The position numbers were made by a program, and so were the translations under genes. A stretch of 64,000 nucleotides of DNA from Saccharina japonica (taxonomy: Eukaryota > Sar > Phaeophyceae > Laminariales > Laminariaceae). The stretch spans positions 120,103 through 184,102 of the forward strand of contig MEHQ01001205.1 in NCBI GenBank assembly GCA_008828725.1, given 5' to 3'. Of this stretch, positions 12,201 to 20,450 are shown in pieces. The notes under the pieces are model-generated. The model was not told where the DNA came from. It did no database searches and worked only from the letters and a program-made list of their open reading frames with translations. The number at the start of each line of letters is the position of its first letter. Within the stretch, counting starts at the first letter, position 1.

Positions 12201-12207
12201 CTGCTGA
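6084..12207 (+). CDS. Five-exon gene (3' part), unidentified protein with Cys-rich C-terminus
   Basis: Proposed exons are 6084-6184, 7390-7521, 8542-8775, 10238-10321 and 12079-12207. Each has AG before and GT after (GTAGGT, GTGTGA, GTGCGT, GTGAGA), and all four internal junctions are phase 0. The joined frame gives about 226 residues ending CGCC-stop. Exon sequences include LDIIPSMGQGRTGISFDTTE, NFVVEFAWRPETMSTFFES, an acidic VEDEDSFDEEVDTLKF followed by FRLVLRPETD and a Gly-rich linker, VYGLSFHSISPAFQVHVQ, and LRFLVRMKPDGSG. Repeating beta-like blocks (VEFAWRPE, RLVLRPE, FLVRMKPD) suggest a beta-rich fold, which is inference. The terminal CGCC could be lipidated, also inference. Upstream exons are not found; 5' of 6084 lie a minisatellite and SINEs. 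Introns hold MITE-A, -B, -C and SINE-B. I do not recognise the family. Confidence 0.6.
6190..6345 (-). mobile_element. Intron microsatellite plus SINE-B 3' fragment
   Basis: TTG and TGG triplets (6193-6240) run into a G-run, then on the minus strand the SINE-B 3' block: CCGGCATTGTAGGGATGCG, GGCCATGCATGACATG and GAGTACACC. The SINE tail again meets a homopolymer (G on plus, C on minus). Confidence 0.75.
6743..6870. mobile_element. MITE-C copy, about 128 bp
   Basis: Ends are an imperfect inverted pair: GTAGTAAATAGGACCTACG at the left and TATTTACTATGGTCCCCCCG at the right. A central ACCTATTT and TAAC spacer follows the family consensus (compare 26036, 27990, 40568 and 53703). Confidence 0.75.
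6895..7012 (-). mobile_element. tRNA-like SINE head, solitary
   Basis: The minus strand reads TAGTGGTTATAACCTCGGG, then ACCAGCGTTGATCTCGAGG and the B-box-like GGGTTCGATTCTCCG. It aligns in order with the SINE-A head at 5968 but lacks the SINE-A body. It is a tRNA-derived relic, not a functional tRNA, since no clean acceptor stem is seen. Confidence 0.55.
7390..7521 (+). CDS. Exon b of the 6084-12207 gene
   Basis: A strong C/T tract ending CTGCTTGCAG precedes 7390. The exon is exactly 44 codons (VEQLADPLAK ... VKIDYE), followed by GTGTGA. It is in phase 0 at both ends. Confidence 0.65.
7533..7648. mobile_element. MITE-C copy
   Basis: TATTACGGAGGACCGCAGTA at the left and GTTTACTACATTAG at the right are degenerate MITE-C ends, with the central AATATTG and TATGTATTTTTATG spacer in reverse order relative to the 26036 copy. 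Confidence 0.6.
7805..7880 (+). pseudogene. Decayed duplicate of exon c
   Basis: CACCTACCGGGTGGAAGACG and the following codons (VEDEDDFDEEIDT) closely match the start of exon c at 8542. The acceptor CCGCAG has become CCGG and the frame stops at TAG (7878-7880). A third, shorter copy lies at 11160-11200. Confidence 0.65.
8083..8160. mobile_element. MITE-A copy, degenerate
   Basis: TTAACCCATTCATAACTG, CACACTAATTCCAAGTA and TTTGTCCCCAAATTC match the 9129 copy; the right terminus is worn (CAACGGGTTAAA). It is embedded in an intron rich in GCATACA repeats (7690-7830 and 8150-8540). Confidence 0.6.
8542..8775 (+). CDS. Exon c of the 6084-12207 gene
   Basis: Acceptor CCTACCGCAG precedes 8542 and donor GTGCGT follows 8775. 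The exon is 78 codons in phase 0. It holds an acidic VEDEDSFDEEVDT start, FRLVLRPETD, an Ala/Gly-rich linker (residues about 30-58) and LMIQTVGGRSCSQ. Two broken copies of its 5' end flank it. Confidence 0.7.
8838..9283 (+). mobile_element. MITE-B copy with internal duplication and nested MITE-A
   Basis: Begins with two tandem copies of the left part (TAGAGGTGCGCGATG and TAGAGGTGCACGATG, each through GGAGGAAAATAAAAGTGCTA). It continues with CCATGGCCTCACG and AATAGTGCAACACAAG, then a MITE-A in its TTAA, then GGAGCC, AACGTTTCAGCC and AAAAAAAGGTATACC. It lies in the intron after exon c. Confidence 0.75.
9129..9217. mobile_element. MITE-A, 81 bp between TTAA duplications
   Basis: TTAA (9129-9132) then CCCACTCAGAACTG; the right end is CCCGTTCTTAAGGGG then TTAA (9214-9217). 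Ends starting CCC with a TTAA target duplication are the hallmark of piggyBac-type elements. Uninterrupted MITE-B copies at 19990, 24188 and 44848 show the same site with a single TTAA. Confidence 0.85.
9526..9593. repeat. Short TATCGTATCGAACTTTCG tandem repeat
   Basis: Three to four copies of an 18-20 bp unit (GTATCGAACTTTCGATATATC). Intronic, no coding. Confidence 0.7.
9868..10195 (+). mobile_element. SINE-B, 5'-truncated and flanked by C-runs on both sides
   Basis: A C-rich tract (9868-9888) is followed by GTCCGCCTCACAAGCGGCTC, CACCCTTCATGCGACTCGCC, GTCTGCCTGGCCGATG, CTCCGTCCCGGCATTGCAGG and GAGTACGCCCCC. A second 3' module (10113-10180) then ends in a C-run at 10181-10191. It sits in the intron before exon d. 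Confidence 0.8.
10238..10321 (+). CDS. Exon d of the 6084-12207 gene
   Basis: Acceptor GTGACGCTCAG and donor GTGAGA bound exactly 28 codons (VYGLSFHSIS ... VPYFQ), in phase 0 at both ends. The exon is preceded by a C-rich SINE-B tail, which may serve as its polypyrimidine tract. Confidence 0.55.
10340..10860. repeat. AGATCATATAC/CATCTACAG minisatellite with GCCGCC-GGCGGC insert
   Basis: Many imperfect AGATCATCTAC and AGATCATATACCG units. A block with ATGCCGCCG, TAGGGGTGGCGGC and TCTATAGATC appears at 10533, 10722 and 10822, giving a higher-order repeat of about 190 bp and then about 100 bp. The GCCGCC/GGCGGC pair can form a hairpin. Confidence 0.75.
11160..11200 (+). pseudogene. Third, truncated copy of the exon c start
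   Basis: GTGCATCGCCTACCGTGGG then AAGATGAGGATGATTCG aligns with the acceptor and first codons of exon c (8531-8570). The acceptor AG is absent and the frame is broken. Confidence 0.5.
11240..11352 (+). mobile_element. Fragment of the LINE/SINE-B shared 3' module
   Basis: GGGAGTAGGAACGGTGCTCC, then GTGGTCGATGGTCGAGTGAC and GACCAACAAATGA, match the LINE end at 63741-63830. No C-run remains. Confidence 0.65.
11420..12070 (+). repeat. Tandem copies of an intron 3'-end-like unit
   Basis: Four to five imperfect units of about 70-90 bp, each with TTTCCTCCTGTCTCACGCAG or a close variant, a T- or C-rich tract and GTGATGATGATG (11428, 11520, 11610, 11702; related 11995-12070). Each unit carries a pyrimidine tract plus CAG. 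The last merges with the true acceptor before exon e at 12078. Confidence 0.65.
12079..12207 (+). CDS. Terminal exon e of the 6084-12207 gene
   Basis: Acceptor GCTGCTACAG precedes 12079. The exon gives 42 residues, TDQLFHKWHPLMEHL through LDNMCGCC, then TGA at 12205-12207. A diverged copy of its end lies at 13500-13559. The terminal CGCC is the most distinctive feature. Confidence 0.7.
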   Translation, partial: TDQLFHKWHPLMEHLQKQPRLRFLVRMKPDGSGPLDNMCGCC

Positions 12208-12304
12208 CGACGACCAGACCTATGATGTTATGATGTGTGCCGTATATTACACGTGTGGTGTGTACTACTATGATACTGTTGTTGTGTGCACTATTAATAG
12301 CAGG

Positions 12305-12495
12305 AGTGGCCCCTCAATAGTGCCATGGTCCCTCTTTAGTGCCGGCTGCCCGCTATAGTGCCGGGGAAATCGCGTGACACAGATGAGGTATTAACCAGTG
12401 TGGCAGTGTGCGGAGTAATTTGTGCCGGTTGCCGCTATTATAGTGCCGGTGTTGTTGGCTGGCGTATATCATACCGGCACTAGAGAGAGACCACC
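12305..12495. mobile_element. MITE-E copy, about 190 bp
   Basis: Starts GGCCCCTCAATAGTGCCATG and GGTCCCTCTTTAGTGCCGG, and ends CATACCGGCACTAGAGAGAG, so the TIR core is AGTGCCGG/CCGGCACT. The same element lies at 60175-60410. Confidence 0.75.
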
Positions 12496-12595
12496 GCTAC
12501 TGTACTACTGCTGAAGTCTACCGTATACTGTGATCAACACGATACGATTACACCCCCCCTGTAGGACAAAGTTCAGGTCCGATTTTCTCCAAACC

Positions 12596-12685
12596 ATGCC
12601 TTAAAAGGGCCATGCCTTAAAAGGGCCATGCCTTAAAAGGGCCATGCCTTAAAAGGGCCATGCCTTAAAAGGGCCATGCCTTAGT
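12596..12685. repeat. 16-bp minisatellite CATGCCTTAAAAGGGC
   Basis: Five nearly perfect copies of CATGCCTTAAAAGGGC, then one with a changed end (CATGCCTTAGTAGAGG). Confidence 0.9.
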
Positions 12686-12825
12686 AGAGGGGGGCACGCA
12701 CGACGAAAACAAGCGGCGGCTTTTGGGAAGACCTCATTGAAATGTTTCCATGAATGCGTACCTCGGCGTTTGCACTCTCCCCGTTGTAAAGAGAAAAAGG
12801 ATTTTCGAAATTCGTCGGAGAGGGT

Positions 12826-13190
12826 TTGTTATATTATCACCCGTGTGGGGGTGTGTTATCTTGTCACCCGTATGTTATATTATCACCCGGTGTGATATAT
12901 TATCACCCGTGTGTTATCTTATCACTGTGAGGGTGTATTATCTTATCACCCGTGTGATATTTTATCACCCGGGGTGATACATTATCACCCGGGGTGTTAT
13001 CTTATCACCCGTGTGTAATCTTATCACCCGTGTGAGGATGTATTATTTTATCACCCGTGTGACATATTATCACCCGGGGTGATACATTTTCACCCGGGGT
13101 GTTACCTTACCACCCGTGTGTGATATTTTATCACCCGGGGTGATATCTCATCGCCCCTGTGTGGGGGGGGTGTTATCATTACCAATCGGG
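12826..13190. repeat. TATCACCCG minisatellite
   Basis: More than twenty copies of a short unit TATCACCCGTGTGTTAT or TATCACCCGGGGTGATA. The variants mix direct and palindromic forms (CACCCGGGGTG). Non-coding. Confidence 0.85.
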
Positions 13191-13379
13191 GTGATACCGT
13201 GGCTTGTGCTTTTATAATTGGAAGGCGTTTCACTGCTGATGGCGCGACGGTGGATTTGGTTCTTAGAGCGAGCTAACGTCAGTGATGTGTGCATGTAGTT
13301 CGTTTTTTTTATGTGTTGGTCTCGTCTCATGGAAGTGCCTGTGCTACTTGGGAAGGCGTTTATTTTATTTTTCGGCTGG

Positions 13380-13559
13380 CGACGATTAGTTCGCGTATCT
13401 AGGGCGAAATTATTTGCCTTGTTGAAGGGCGTCGGCACACCGGAAGAGACCAGCCGATTACTTTTAACCGTTCGAAAAAAAACTGTGACTGTTACGTGGA
13501 AGGCGGTATTGAAGACGGACGTTAGCGGGCACCTCGACAACGTGTGTGGCTACTGCTGA
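13380..13559 (+). pseudogene. Copy of the terminal exon (alternative last exon or relic)
   Basis: The frame ends KTDVSGHLDNVCGYC then TGA at 13557-13559, aligning with KPDGSGPLDNMCGCC of exon e. The upstream residues (LFALLKGVGTPEETSRLLLT) align only loosely with exon e. No clear acceptor is seen. It could be an alternative 3' exon of the same gene or the remains of a tandem copy. Confidence 0.5.
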
Positions 13560-14407
13560 TCAGACCCGACCTGATTTGGCCTGGTATGTACCTGGTATGA
13601 TATTCGAGGACCTCTGAAATTCCAATGTGGACGAGTATATAAGGACCTTTTATACACTAGTATGAATACCAAACGGTCATTATATTCCGGTCCTAAGTGG
13701 TATCATGGCGAATGTGTCCGTCTCGTCATGGTGGAAGAAGCTTGTGCTTTATACTTGGAAGGCGTTTTTTTGCTGCTGACGACGACGGCCCCATGGATCT
13801 TGTTCATAGACCTACATATCAAATATCGTTGAAGATCGAAGCGATTCTCGGTGTGTTCGTCTCGTGTTCTCGAAGATGTAACTTGTGTTTGACTTGTGTG
13901 CTGTGGGAAGAAAACTAGGTGGAGAAGATTAGTAGAGATCACAGAAACGGAACCGTTTCGAGGGCAGTCTTGCCTGTTGATTGTTGTAGAGAGAATTAGG
14001 CGTTTGGTCCATATTATGTGGCTGAAGAGCTTTTCTTCGATGGCGCAGCAACGTGGCATTGTTTGGTTTGATCGCGGGAGTTGGAATGAACGCCCAGTGG
14101 GTAGTATAGCACGGGATACGGGATGGAACGGGCAGACCGGCAGAGTACGCGGAACAGACAGCGCTACTGCTTGCAGCTGGCAAGAGGTTGCTGGACCAGG
14201 GAGTGTCGTGATATATGGGGGCCGAATTTGTCCCTAATGTACTAGGTTTAGTGTGGGAGGCCAAACCAATGAGGCGTTTTCGTCCTGACGACGACCACAA
14301 GATAGTGCGTTTTTTCGTAGGGGGGCCAAACAGTGAACTAGGTGTGCTGGAGGAAGACTATGAACTGGTTCCAACAACAGGCGGGACACTGCGGTTTTGG
14401 GACGTTG

Positions 14408-14672
14408 CGACATGGTTTTTGAGAGTTCAGACACGAAATTTGGCACGCTTGTTCTTCATGGCAATATTAAAAAAAAAAATGTCGGCTGGCCTTTTTCTCT
14501 TTTTTTTCTTTTTTCGTTCTTTATAAGCTCAATTTTAGGAGTTTTCGGGATTTTTCGGTATCTTTGACCTTAGCTGACTCAAGAAGAAAAAAACAGGCCA
14601 GTCTTCAGTTTTTTCATATTACCATGAAGAACAGCCATGTCAAAATTCGTTTTTAAACTCTCAAAAACCATT
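14408..14672. mobile_element. Foldback MITE, about 265 bp
   Basis: Left arm ATGGTTTTTGAGAGTTC and TTCTTCATGG; right arm CCATGAAGAACAGCCATG and AAACTCTCAAAAACCAT. A T-rich centre contains GGCTGGCC and GGCCAGTC. A related foldback forms part of the insertion at 39640-40390. Confidence 0.65.
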
Positions 14673-14694
14673 ATATAATATTAATTTCCCGGAA

Positions 14695-14772
14695 GGCCCT
14701 TAAGAATCGGTACCCCGTTTTTGGGGACAACTACTTGGAATTAGTGTGTGATACATTTGGCAGTTCTGGAAG
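14695..14772. mobile_element. MITE-A copy, degenerate
   Basis: CCCTTAAGAATCGGTACC, TTGGGGACAACTACTTGG, AATTAGTGTG and GGCAGTTCTGG appear in MITE-A order. The terminal TTAA copies are lost. Confidence 0.55.
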
Positions 14773-16036
14773 ATCGAAAGGTTCCGAACTTGCTCAATAC
14801 ATTGTTCTAGTACTTTGGAAGGCGTTTCTTAATACGGTGTGTCGTAGGCTCGCAGGAAGAAAAAATAGGAACATGGACATCTTCCCGTGTTGATGCGATG
14901 ACGTCAAGACGTTAAGGTGTCGAATTACTTGGCGTGTTGGCCTATATTTATGGCCTGAATGCATATTGTGTTGCTTTTAGTGTAGTAATGTAATCCCTAG
15001 AAATAACGCCTCCCCAAGAAATACGAAGAATGTCCATATCTCTTGAACTATCTTACAACCCGCACGCCAAAAATTATCTTCACGTATTATATGTGTTGCC
15101 CTTTTGTCCAAGCGGTCATTCATGTAGATACGTTCACAAACATCGAAAAATCGGCGGATTCTTTTGATTTTATTTGCCCGAAAAGGGTGAAAGGTTGTGC
15201 TTCTTGCTCGAACCATAGTTCGTACGTAGTCACAAACGGACGACCAAAATCGTTTTGTTAGCTGTTCAAGAAGGTGCTTGTATGGCTTGGACGGCGTTTT
15301 GCTGTCGATGGCTGCAAGGCTTCTTAAGCTATATACGAAAATGACTGTTCTGCGGGGCGTCGGCTGAGATGGAAGTGTATGGTTGAACGTAGAAAATCTG
15401 GGGTTTTGTTGAGCGAGAGTGGATCTTAACATGCACGAAGTAATTAGAAGGCATGTTTGGGTAGGGGGTACATACCAGTACGAAAATCGAACCCCGTTAA
15501 GATTGAACTCCCATTGAGGAGAGAGATAGGGACACGGAGGGTGATAGACAAGGAAGAGCATGTGCGAGAGAGCATAGGAAGCTGGCGATTGGTATGTGAC
15601 TGGCACCATGTTCTTTACTGCTGCTTTGGGGATCCCAGATTCATGAAGCATACCGGTAACTCGCATGCTTTTTGCTGAAAATGATGCTGTTTTTTTTTTC
15701 CGGACGGTCGAAGCCTACGTAGTATTGCTTTGGAGTTTTGTTTTTCTACTGAAGGATGGGAACGATCGAATTGCAAGTCGGTCGTGAATTCTTTCCTTTT
15801 TGCTTGCAAGGGGTCTGTTCAGCTTGACAACAACCGAGAGGGAAAACCCGTGTTTTTTTTATGCCGAACTTGCTTTGCTTGCTTGGAAGGCGTTTTGTTT
15901 TTGCTGATGACAATTGCTTGATTGGAAGGCGTTTTGTTTGCTGATGACAACAACCAGACCGAAGTCTTGTCGGGCTGCCGTTTTTTTTGTGCTGGGAAGG
16001 CGTTTTGCTGCTGCTATGATATTGTTTGGAAGCATA

Positions 16037-16543
16037 GGTCGCCCCGATGATCTAGCGCTGATAATCGAGGGTTCGAGTCTCCGTTTGTATGGAGTAGGGT
16101 TGTTCTCTAAGTACAACAGCAACGCCCGATAGCGCCTTGCATGGGTAGCAGCACAATTCGATGCGAGTCGACATGGGAAGAAAGTGCTGAACCCTTCACG
16201 CTATAAAAATGCAAGGCGCGTGCAGTAGTAGTAGCGGCGGGTGGGTGGGTGTGGGTGTGTGTGTGGGGGGTGTATTCATGTGGTGCACGGCCGTAGTCGT
16301 ATGGCCATAGACCCTCGCATCCCTTTCGAGTCGGAGCACCGTTCCTACTCCTAGAGGGGGGTGTACTCATGTCGTGCACGGCTGTAGTAGTCATACTTCG
16401 AAGTATGACCAAATATCCTCGCATCCCTGCAATGCCGGGACGGAGCACGTTGCGTGTTGATTGTTGGGGGGGGTCTGCCGTGTGACCCCGGATAAATATA
16501 AAAAAAAAAGGGGGGAAGATAATAAATGGGATGGGAAAAAACA
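16037..16543 (+). mobile_element. SINE-A copy interrupted by SINE-B
   Basis: The head GGTCGCCCCGATGATCTAG and B-box-like GGGTTCGAGTCTCC lead to CGATGCGAGTCGAC and GCTGAACCCTTC, up to about 16240. After SINE-B material (16241-16470) the SINE-A resumes with GTGACCCCGGATAAATA and GAAGATAATAAATGGG. Confidence 0.8.
16241..16470 (-). mobile_element. Two SINE-B 3' modules nested in SINE-A at its G-rich segment
   Basis: GGGGGGTGTATTCATG, GGCCGTAGTCGTATGGCC and ACCCTCGCATCCC form one module. It carries the LINE-type tail variant (GAGTCGGAGCACCGTTCC). A second module follows (ATGTCGTGCACGGCTG ... AATGCCGGGACGGAGC). Both lie at the G-rich part of SINE-A, with G-runs at the junctions (16265-16270, 16465-16472). 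Confidence 0.75.
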
Positions 16544-17157
16544 CAGGGCGAGGAGGAAGATAGGCTATTTATTGATTTATTGTAGGACGCGATCGCGATC
16601 GCGACCGATTTGTTACCCAGCCGGTAGGTGGAAAATAATCGTGTGCGCGGGAAGACGCGCAGCGTCTAGTCTACCTGGTATTTATTTCGGTGGCACTTGG
16701 CAACCGGTTTGGTCGATTTGCTCGTCAGGGGCGTTTTGATAGCGGCTGGTCGGTTCTTAGAACGAATACACTGCGTCAGTTGGAGGCCTGGCCTGGTGGT
16801 GTGGGTGACGACTGGTCCGCCCGTGTTCGTGCGCCTGTGAAAAAACCAAAAAAAAAACGCGAGAGGCGCTTTATTGGCAACGACCGATATTTCCGTCGGA
16901 CAAAAAAAAAAAAAAAAAGTTTCAAATCCATCAAAGGTTTTCGGCTATTTTATATGCCAGGTATGTGTCGAGGACGCTTTTTCTTCTCTTCGGGGGTCGA
17001 ATATCAATTTTCTTATGGTACAAAGGCGTTTTTTCTTGCCAAACGACCGACAGACGGAAGCGCGATTTTCTTTTTTCTTTTTCTCGGGCTCCGTATGCGA
17101 AGGGGCTTTTTTTCTTTGATCTTGACATTTTGTATATGGTTAATATTCACAAACAGT

Positions 17158-17177
17158 AAAAAAATAATAATAATAAC

Positions 17178-17222
<45 letters not shown>
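17158..17222. repeat. (ATA)n microsatellite
   Basis: About 18 ATA/AAT triplets with one ACA interruption. Frames reading Ile/Asn runs here are artefacts. Confidence 0.9.
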
Positions 17223-17570
17223 CACAAACAGCAAAAATAGTGGTCAAAACCGCAAATGAGAGTGTTGCCCATACAGCAGGTAAGCTCAACATTATGCCCG
17301 CCATTTTTTGCTCACTATATACTCTATACTGAGTTTCGATAAAATCTTCGATCTCACAGCTGTAGTTTTTTAATTTTTTAAATACTGACTGTAAGAGGGG
17401 CCGGCACCCACTCTGATAAGGGATGCTGGTATAAGGGGGACCTCCAATCCCGAAATCACTATCAATAGGGTCCCTTAAAAAGGGCCTTAAAAGGGCCTCT
17501 GCTTACTCACGTTAAGAAGAACAAATTGTGTACCATCATGGGTCCCTCCTCTACCCTATATGTTATTTAT

Positions 17571-18138
17571 ACGGTCGCCCCGGTAGTCTAGTGGTCAGCT
17601 TCAAATGCTAGTAGCATTGGTACCCGAGCTCGAACCCCACCGTGGTGGGATTTTTCACTTCAATTTGCAAAAAGAAAAAAAGGAACCATTTGCTGAGGGC
17701 CCGTTTTAACGAAGAAGAAAAAAAATCAATTTGGAATTTTTTTTATTCTAATCCGCTTTTCATTGGTCAACACACGCACCAGCACCAAAGATTAGGATCT
17801 TGGGGCATAAAAATTGGTGCTGGTGCGTGTTGACCAATGAAAAGCGAATTTTTATTTTTATTTTTCCAAATTGAATTTATTTTATACTCGTTAATACGGG
17901 CCCTGAGAGCGCCTTCGTAGCGTGGGTAGGCGGAATTCGACGCGAGTCGGGACGAGGGAAAAAAAGTGCTCAAATCTTCTCGCGATAAAAATGTTCAAGT
18001 TACGTATGGTATGTATCGCAGTGGGGAGGGTGGAGAAGAGCCTACTTCGTGACCCCGGAATTGAGTTACGCCTGAGATGAGGGAGAGAGAAAAGAAGGGC
18101 GAAGAAAATAAATGGGATGAAAAAAATACAAAAAAACA
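17571..18138 (+). mobile_element. SINE-A copy interrupted by a 207-bp MITE
   Basis: Head GGTCGCCCCGGTAGTCTAG with B-box-like GAGCTCGAACCCC (17574-17640). After the MITE at 17697-17903 the body continues with GAGAGCGCCTTCGTAGCG, GACGCGAGTCGGGACGAGG, GTGACCCCGGAATTGAG and GAAGAAAATAAATGGGATG. It is a complete SINE once the insertion is excised in silico. Confidence 0.85.
17697..17903. mobile_element. 207-bp MITE inserted in SINE-A
   Basis: Ends GGGCCCGTTTTAACG and CGTTAATACGGGCCC are inverted copies with one difference. TGA flanks both sides (17694-17696 and 17904-17906), a 3-bp target duplication. The inner arms are also paired (CATTGGTCAACACACGCACC opposite GGTGCGTGTTGACCAATG), so the whole element folds back. 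Confidence 0.85.
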
Positions 18139-18192
18139 TATCATGGGTCCCTCTCTAGCACTTTTTAGTTCAATGTTTTGTGACCAACCACA

Positions 18193-18400
18193 CCAGTTTG
18201 TATTCGATGCGAGGTAGAGGGAAGAAAGTGCTGAAATGTTCTCGCGATAAAAGTGCTCAAGGCACGGGCCGTAATGGGGAGGGGGGGGGAGAGCCCACTT
18301 AGTGACCCCGGATCTGAGTTACGACTATACATATAAGGGAAAGATAGAAAAGAAGGGGCGAAGATAATACATGGAATGCGAAGAAAAAAAAAACACGCAC
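18193..18400 (+). mobile_element. SINE-A 3' fragment
   Basis: TTCGATGCGAGGTAGAGG, AAGTGCTGAAATGTTCTCGC, GTGACCCCGGATCTGAG and GAAGATAATACATGG with an A-rich tail. The head is missing. Confidence 0.8.
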
Positions 18401-18419
18401 ACACGGGTCTAAGCTAATA

Positions 18420-19130
18420 ATAGTTACACTTTTGTGCCTTCTAAGGCAATATTTCATCACTGAGATTGTCACTGGGACCGGTCGAGCTCCTCAAGTAAGC
18501 AACTACCGGTTAGTATGGTACTCTTTACTTAGTATATTAGTAGCTTTGTTTGGGACCCACGCTTAGAAAACGTTGGCCGGGTTGTTGCGCAAACAAGCTT
18601 CTTCGAGGAAAGGAATGCCTCGGTTGAGATTTTGAGCTCCTCATGTGACCAACTCAGAAAATAAGCCGCCACCCATAAAGGGGCATTGCTCAGAAGGCGT
18701 TTTCTGCTTTGACGAACGGCGGTTTTTCCGAGACGCTCGATTTTGTGTATATTGGAAGGCGTTTTTTTTGTTACTACAATGATAATAACGGCGACCGATT
18801 TTTCCGCCGTCGGAAGAAGAAGATACATATTTGATATGCCATGCTGATTGATGTTGGTGTGTATATACTATTCATAGTAGGGTGTTTTCCCTATTAGGGA
18901 GACAACGGAGATTATTTCAAGAGGGACACTTCAGTAAAAAACAACAAAAAGTGCAAATTGTTTCATTTTTTTCGTTTTTCGTTTTTTTTTGGGGGGGATT
19001 TTGTTTCACAGCGCTGCAATACTATTTCTGGCATAATTGCCGTTATTTCATGACTCCCTTCAGTACTGGAAGCGACTTTTCTCCGGGGCTAGGGGGGGGG
19101 GGCTCCACTTGATGAAAAGGCGAAGCACTC
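18420..19130. other. Gene-free stretch with worn MITE-B-like fragments
   Basis: Contains GCCGCCACCCATAAAGGGG, CTCCTCATGTGACC and an AAGGCGTTTT block, all seen elsewhere in repeats. No exon is supported. Confidence 0.35.
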
Positions 19131-19349
19131 GTCGCGATGCACTTCATGCCCCACGCCCCCGTCAACTCAAGGCCTCCAAATACTACAAACGATGTATGCT
19201 ACGATAGCCTGCATGCAGGTGCACCATGCTTTTGTTTTCGTGAGGGTGGTCACTTGAGGAGCTCTACTGTATATCTCATGCAAACATTGATTTTGGAGGG
19301 AAATAAAAGTGTATACTATTACGGAGGGGGCATAGTAAACACTAGTAAT

Positions 19350-19597
19350 AGACGCGTGCTACGGTAGAGGTAGCACTTTTTGGCTTAATCATTTTCTGAA
19401 CGATCGGGCTCCTACACCCAAATTCGTCGGACTTTCATTTTTGTGACGAATAATGTTGCAGAGTATTCTTCGGTCGTGAGACTTCGCATCCGGCAGCGCA
19501 TTTATTTCCCTCCAAAATCATTTTTTCGGTAAGGTATGCCGCTCCTTACGTGAGTAGCTCAGAAAAAACATGGTGCACCTCTATCGTAGCATGCGTC
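19350..19597 (-). mobile_element. MITE-B copy with both TIRs
   Basis: Left end GACGCGTGCTACGGTAGAGG, right end CACCTCTATCGTAGCATGCG, giving inverted termini of about 20 bp. The interior has GAACGATCGGGCTCC, CCTCCAAAATCATTTTTT and GAGTAGCTC. A second partial copy lies at 19192-19315, with MITE-C remains between them. Confidence 0.8.
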
Positions 19598-19712
19598 AAT
19601 ACTAGTAAATAGGACCTGCGGTATACTCAAAAACCTATATGTTTTAATTTTTTTCCTCACAATATTTGATCCTATTTACTATTTACTATTTACTATTTAC
19701 TATTTACTATTT
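19598..19712. mobile_element. MITE-C copy with expanded ACTATTT end
   Basis: TAGTAAATAGGACCTGCGG, AAAACCTATATGTTTTA and ATTTGATCCTATTTACT, with the terminal TTTACTA extended into five tandem copies (19678-19712). Confidence 0.7.
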
Positions 19713-19905
19713 TTGTCCATCCCCATGTATTATCTTCGCCCTTCCTTTCTCTCCCCTTCCTGGTCGTAACTCAGATCCGCGGTCACAAAGTAGGCTCTTC
19801 TCCCTCCTCCCCCACTACGGTTCTTCCCTTCCACTTTTGTCGCGAGAAGGTTTCAGCACTTTCTTCCCTCGTCGACTTGCGTCGGATTCCGCCTACCCCT
19901 ATGGT
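19713..19905 (-). mobile_element. SINE-A 3' fragment
   Basis: On plus: CCATGTATTATCTTCGCCC, CGTAACTCAGATCCGCGG, CCCCCACTACGGTTC and CGACTTGCGTCGGATTCC, the reverse complement of the SINE-A body and tail. The head is absent. A MITE-B right half (19905-20112) follows. Confidence 0.8.
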
Positions 19906-20154
19906 CGGTCATCCGTAATACGAGTACACCCGATGAACAGTCAATCCCATGTCCTACGTAAAAATACAAAATGAAATTTCGTGCAACACCAGAATGGAAG
20001 TCAGATGGTTGTTCTGGGTTAAGGAGCAGCCCTATTAATAGATTGTTCAGAAAACGTTTCTGCCAAAAAACGGTATACCTTATACCTCTATCGTTGCACG
20101 CGTCAACCATGCGTGCATCCACATGCAACACGCCTTACGCTGCGAGATCACCTG

Positions 20155-20450
20155 CAGGCCTCCTCCTCCTCCTCCTCCTCCTCCAATAAATGTTCTATGT
20201 GAAAATAATAAGCACAACAAGTATTATAGTACGTCCCACCCTTTCCGATTGATTTGATCGGTGAAACGCCGGTTAGGAGTTGGTCAATGCACTCGTAAGG
20301 GGGGCTTGCATTATTGGTGTACGTTTGTGAAGCAGTAAGGTGTGATTGATGGGTTGATGTAAATGGGCATGGTTGAAATATGAGCTGCATATTGACAGAT
20401 GGCAAATGAAACGTTAACAATAATACTTCGATGTAAGCACTCACATGACA
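20155..20450. other. (CTC)n microsatellite and unassigned sequence
   Basis: (CTC)8 at 20159-20183, then no recognised repeat or exon. Confidence 0.5.

Larger units (their letters stand above)
13200..16020. repeat. Region with a recurrent TTGGAAGGCGTTTTGCTGCTG block
   Basis: CTTGGAAGGCGTTT with GCTGCTGATGACGAC after it recurs at about 13222, 13350, 13756, 14815, 15288, 15888, 15930 and 15995, and outside at 18690 and 18750. It is a dispersed degenerate unit without a uniform period. A longer block (ATACATTGTTCTAGTACTTT and on, 14798-15080) recurs at 40000-40255. Open frames here lack splice support, so no gene is called. Confidence 0.5.

Noticed and set aside
14215-14526. 103-residue plus-strand open frame with an acidic, plausible-looking start
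   Set aside because: Its second half runs into a foldback MITE (14408-14672); no splice partner and no family match.
14977-15666. 229-residue minus-strand open frame
   Set aside because: Its C-terminal part lies in a dispersed repeat shared with 40000-40255, it has no splice signals or recognisable motif, and the other copy is not open.
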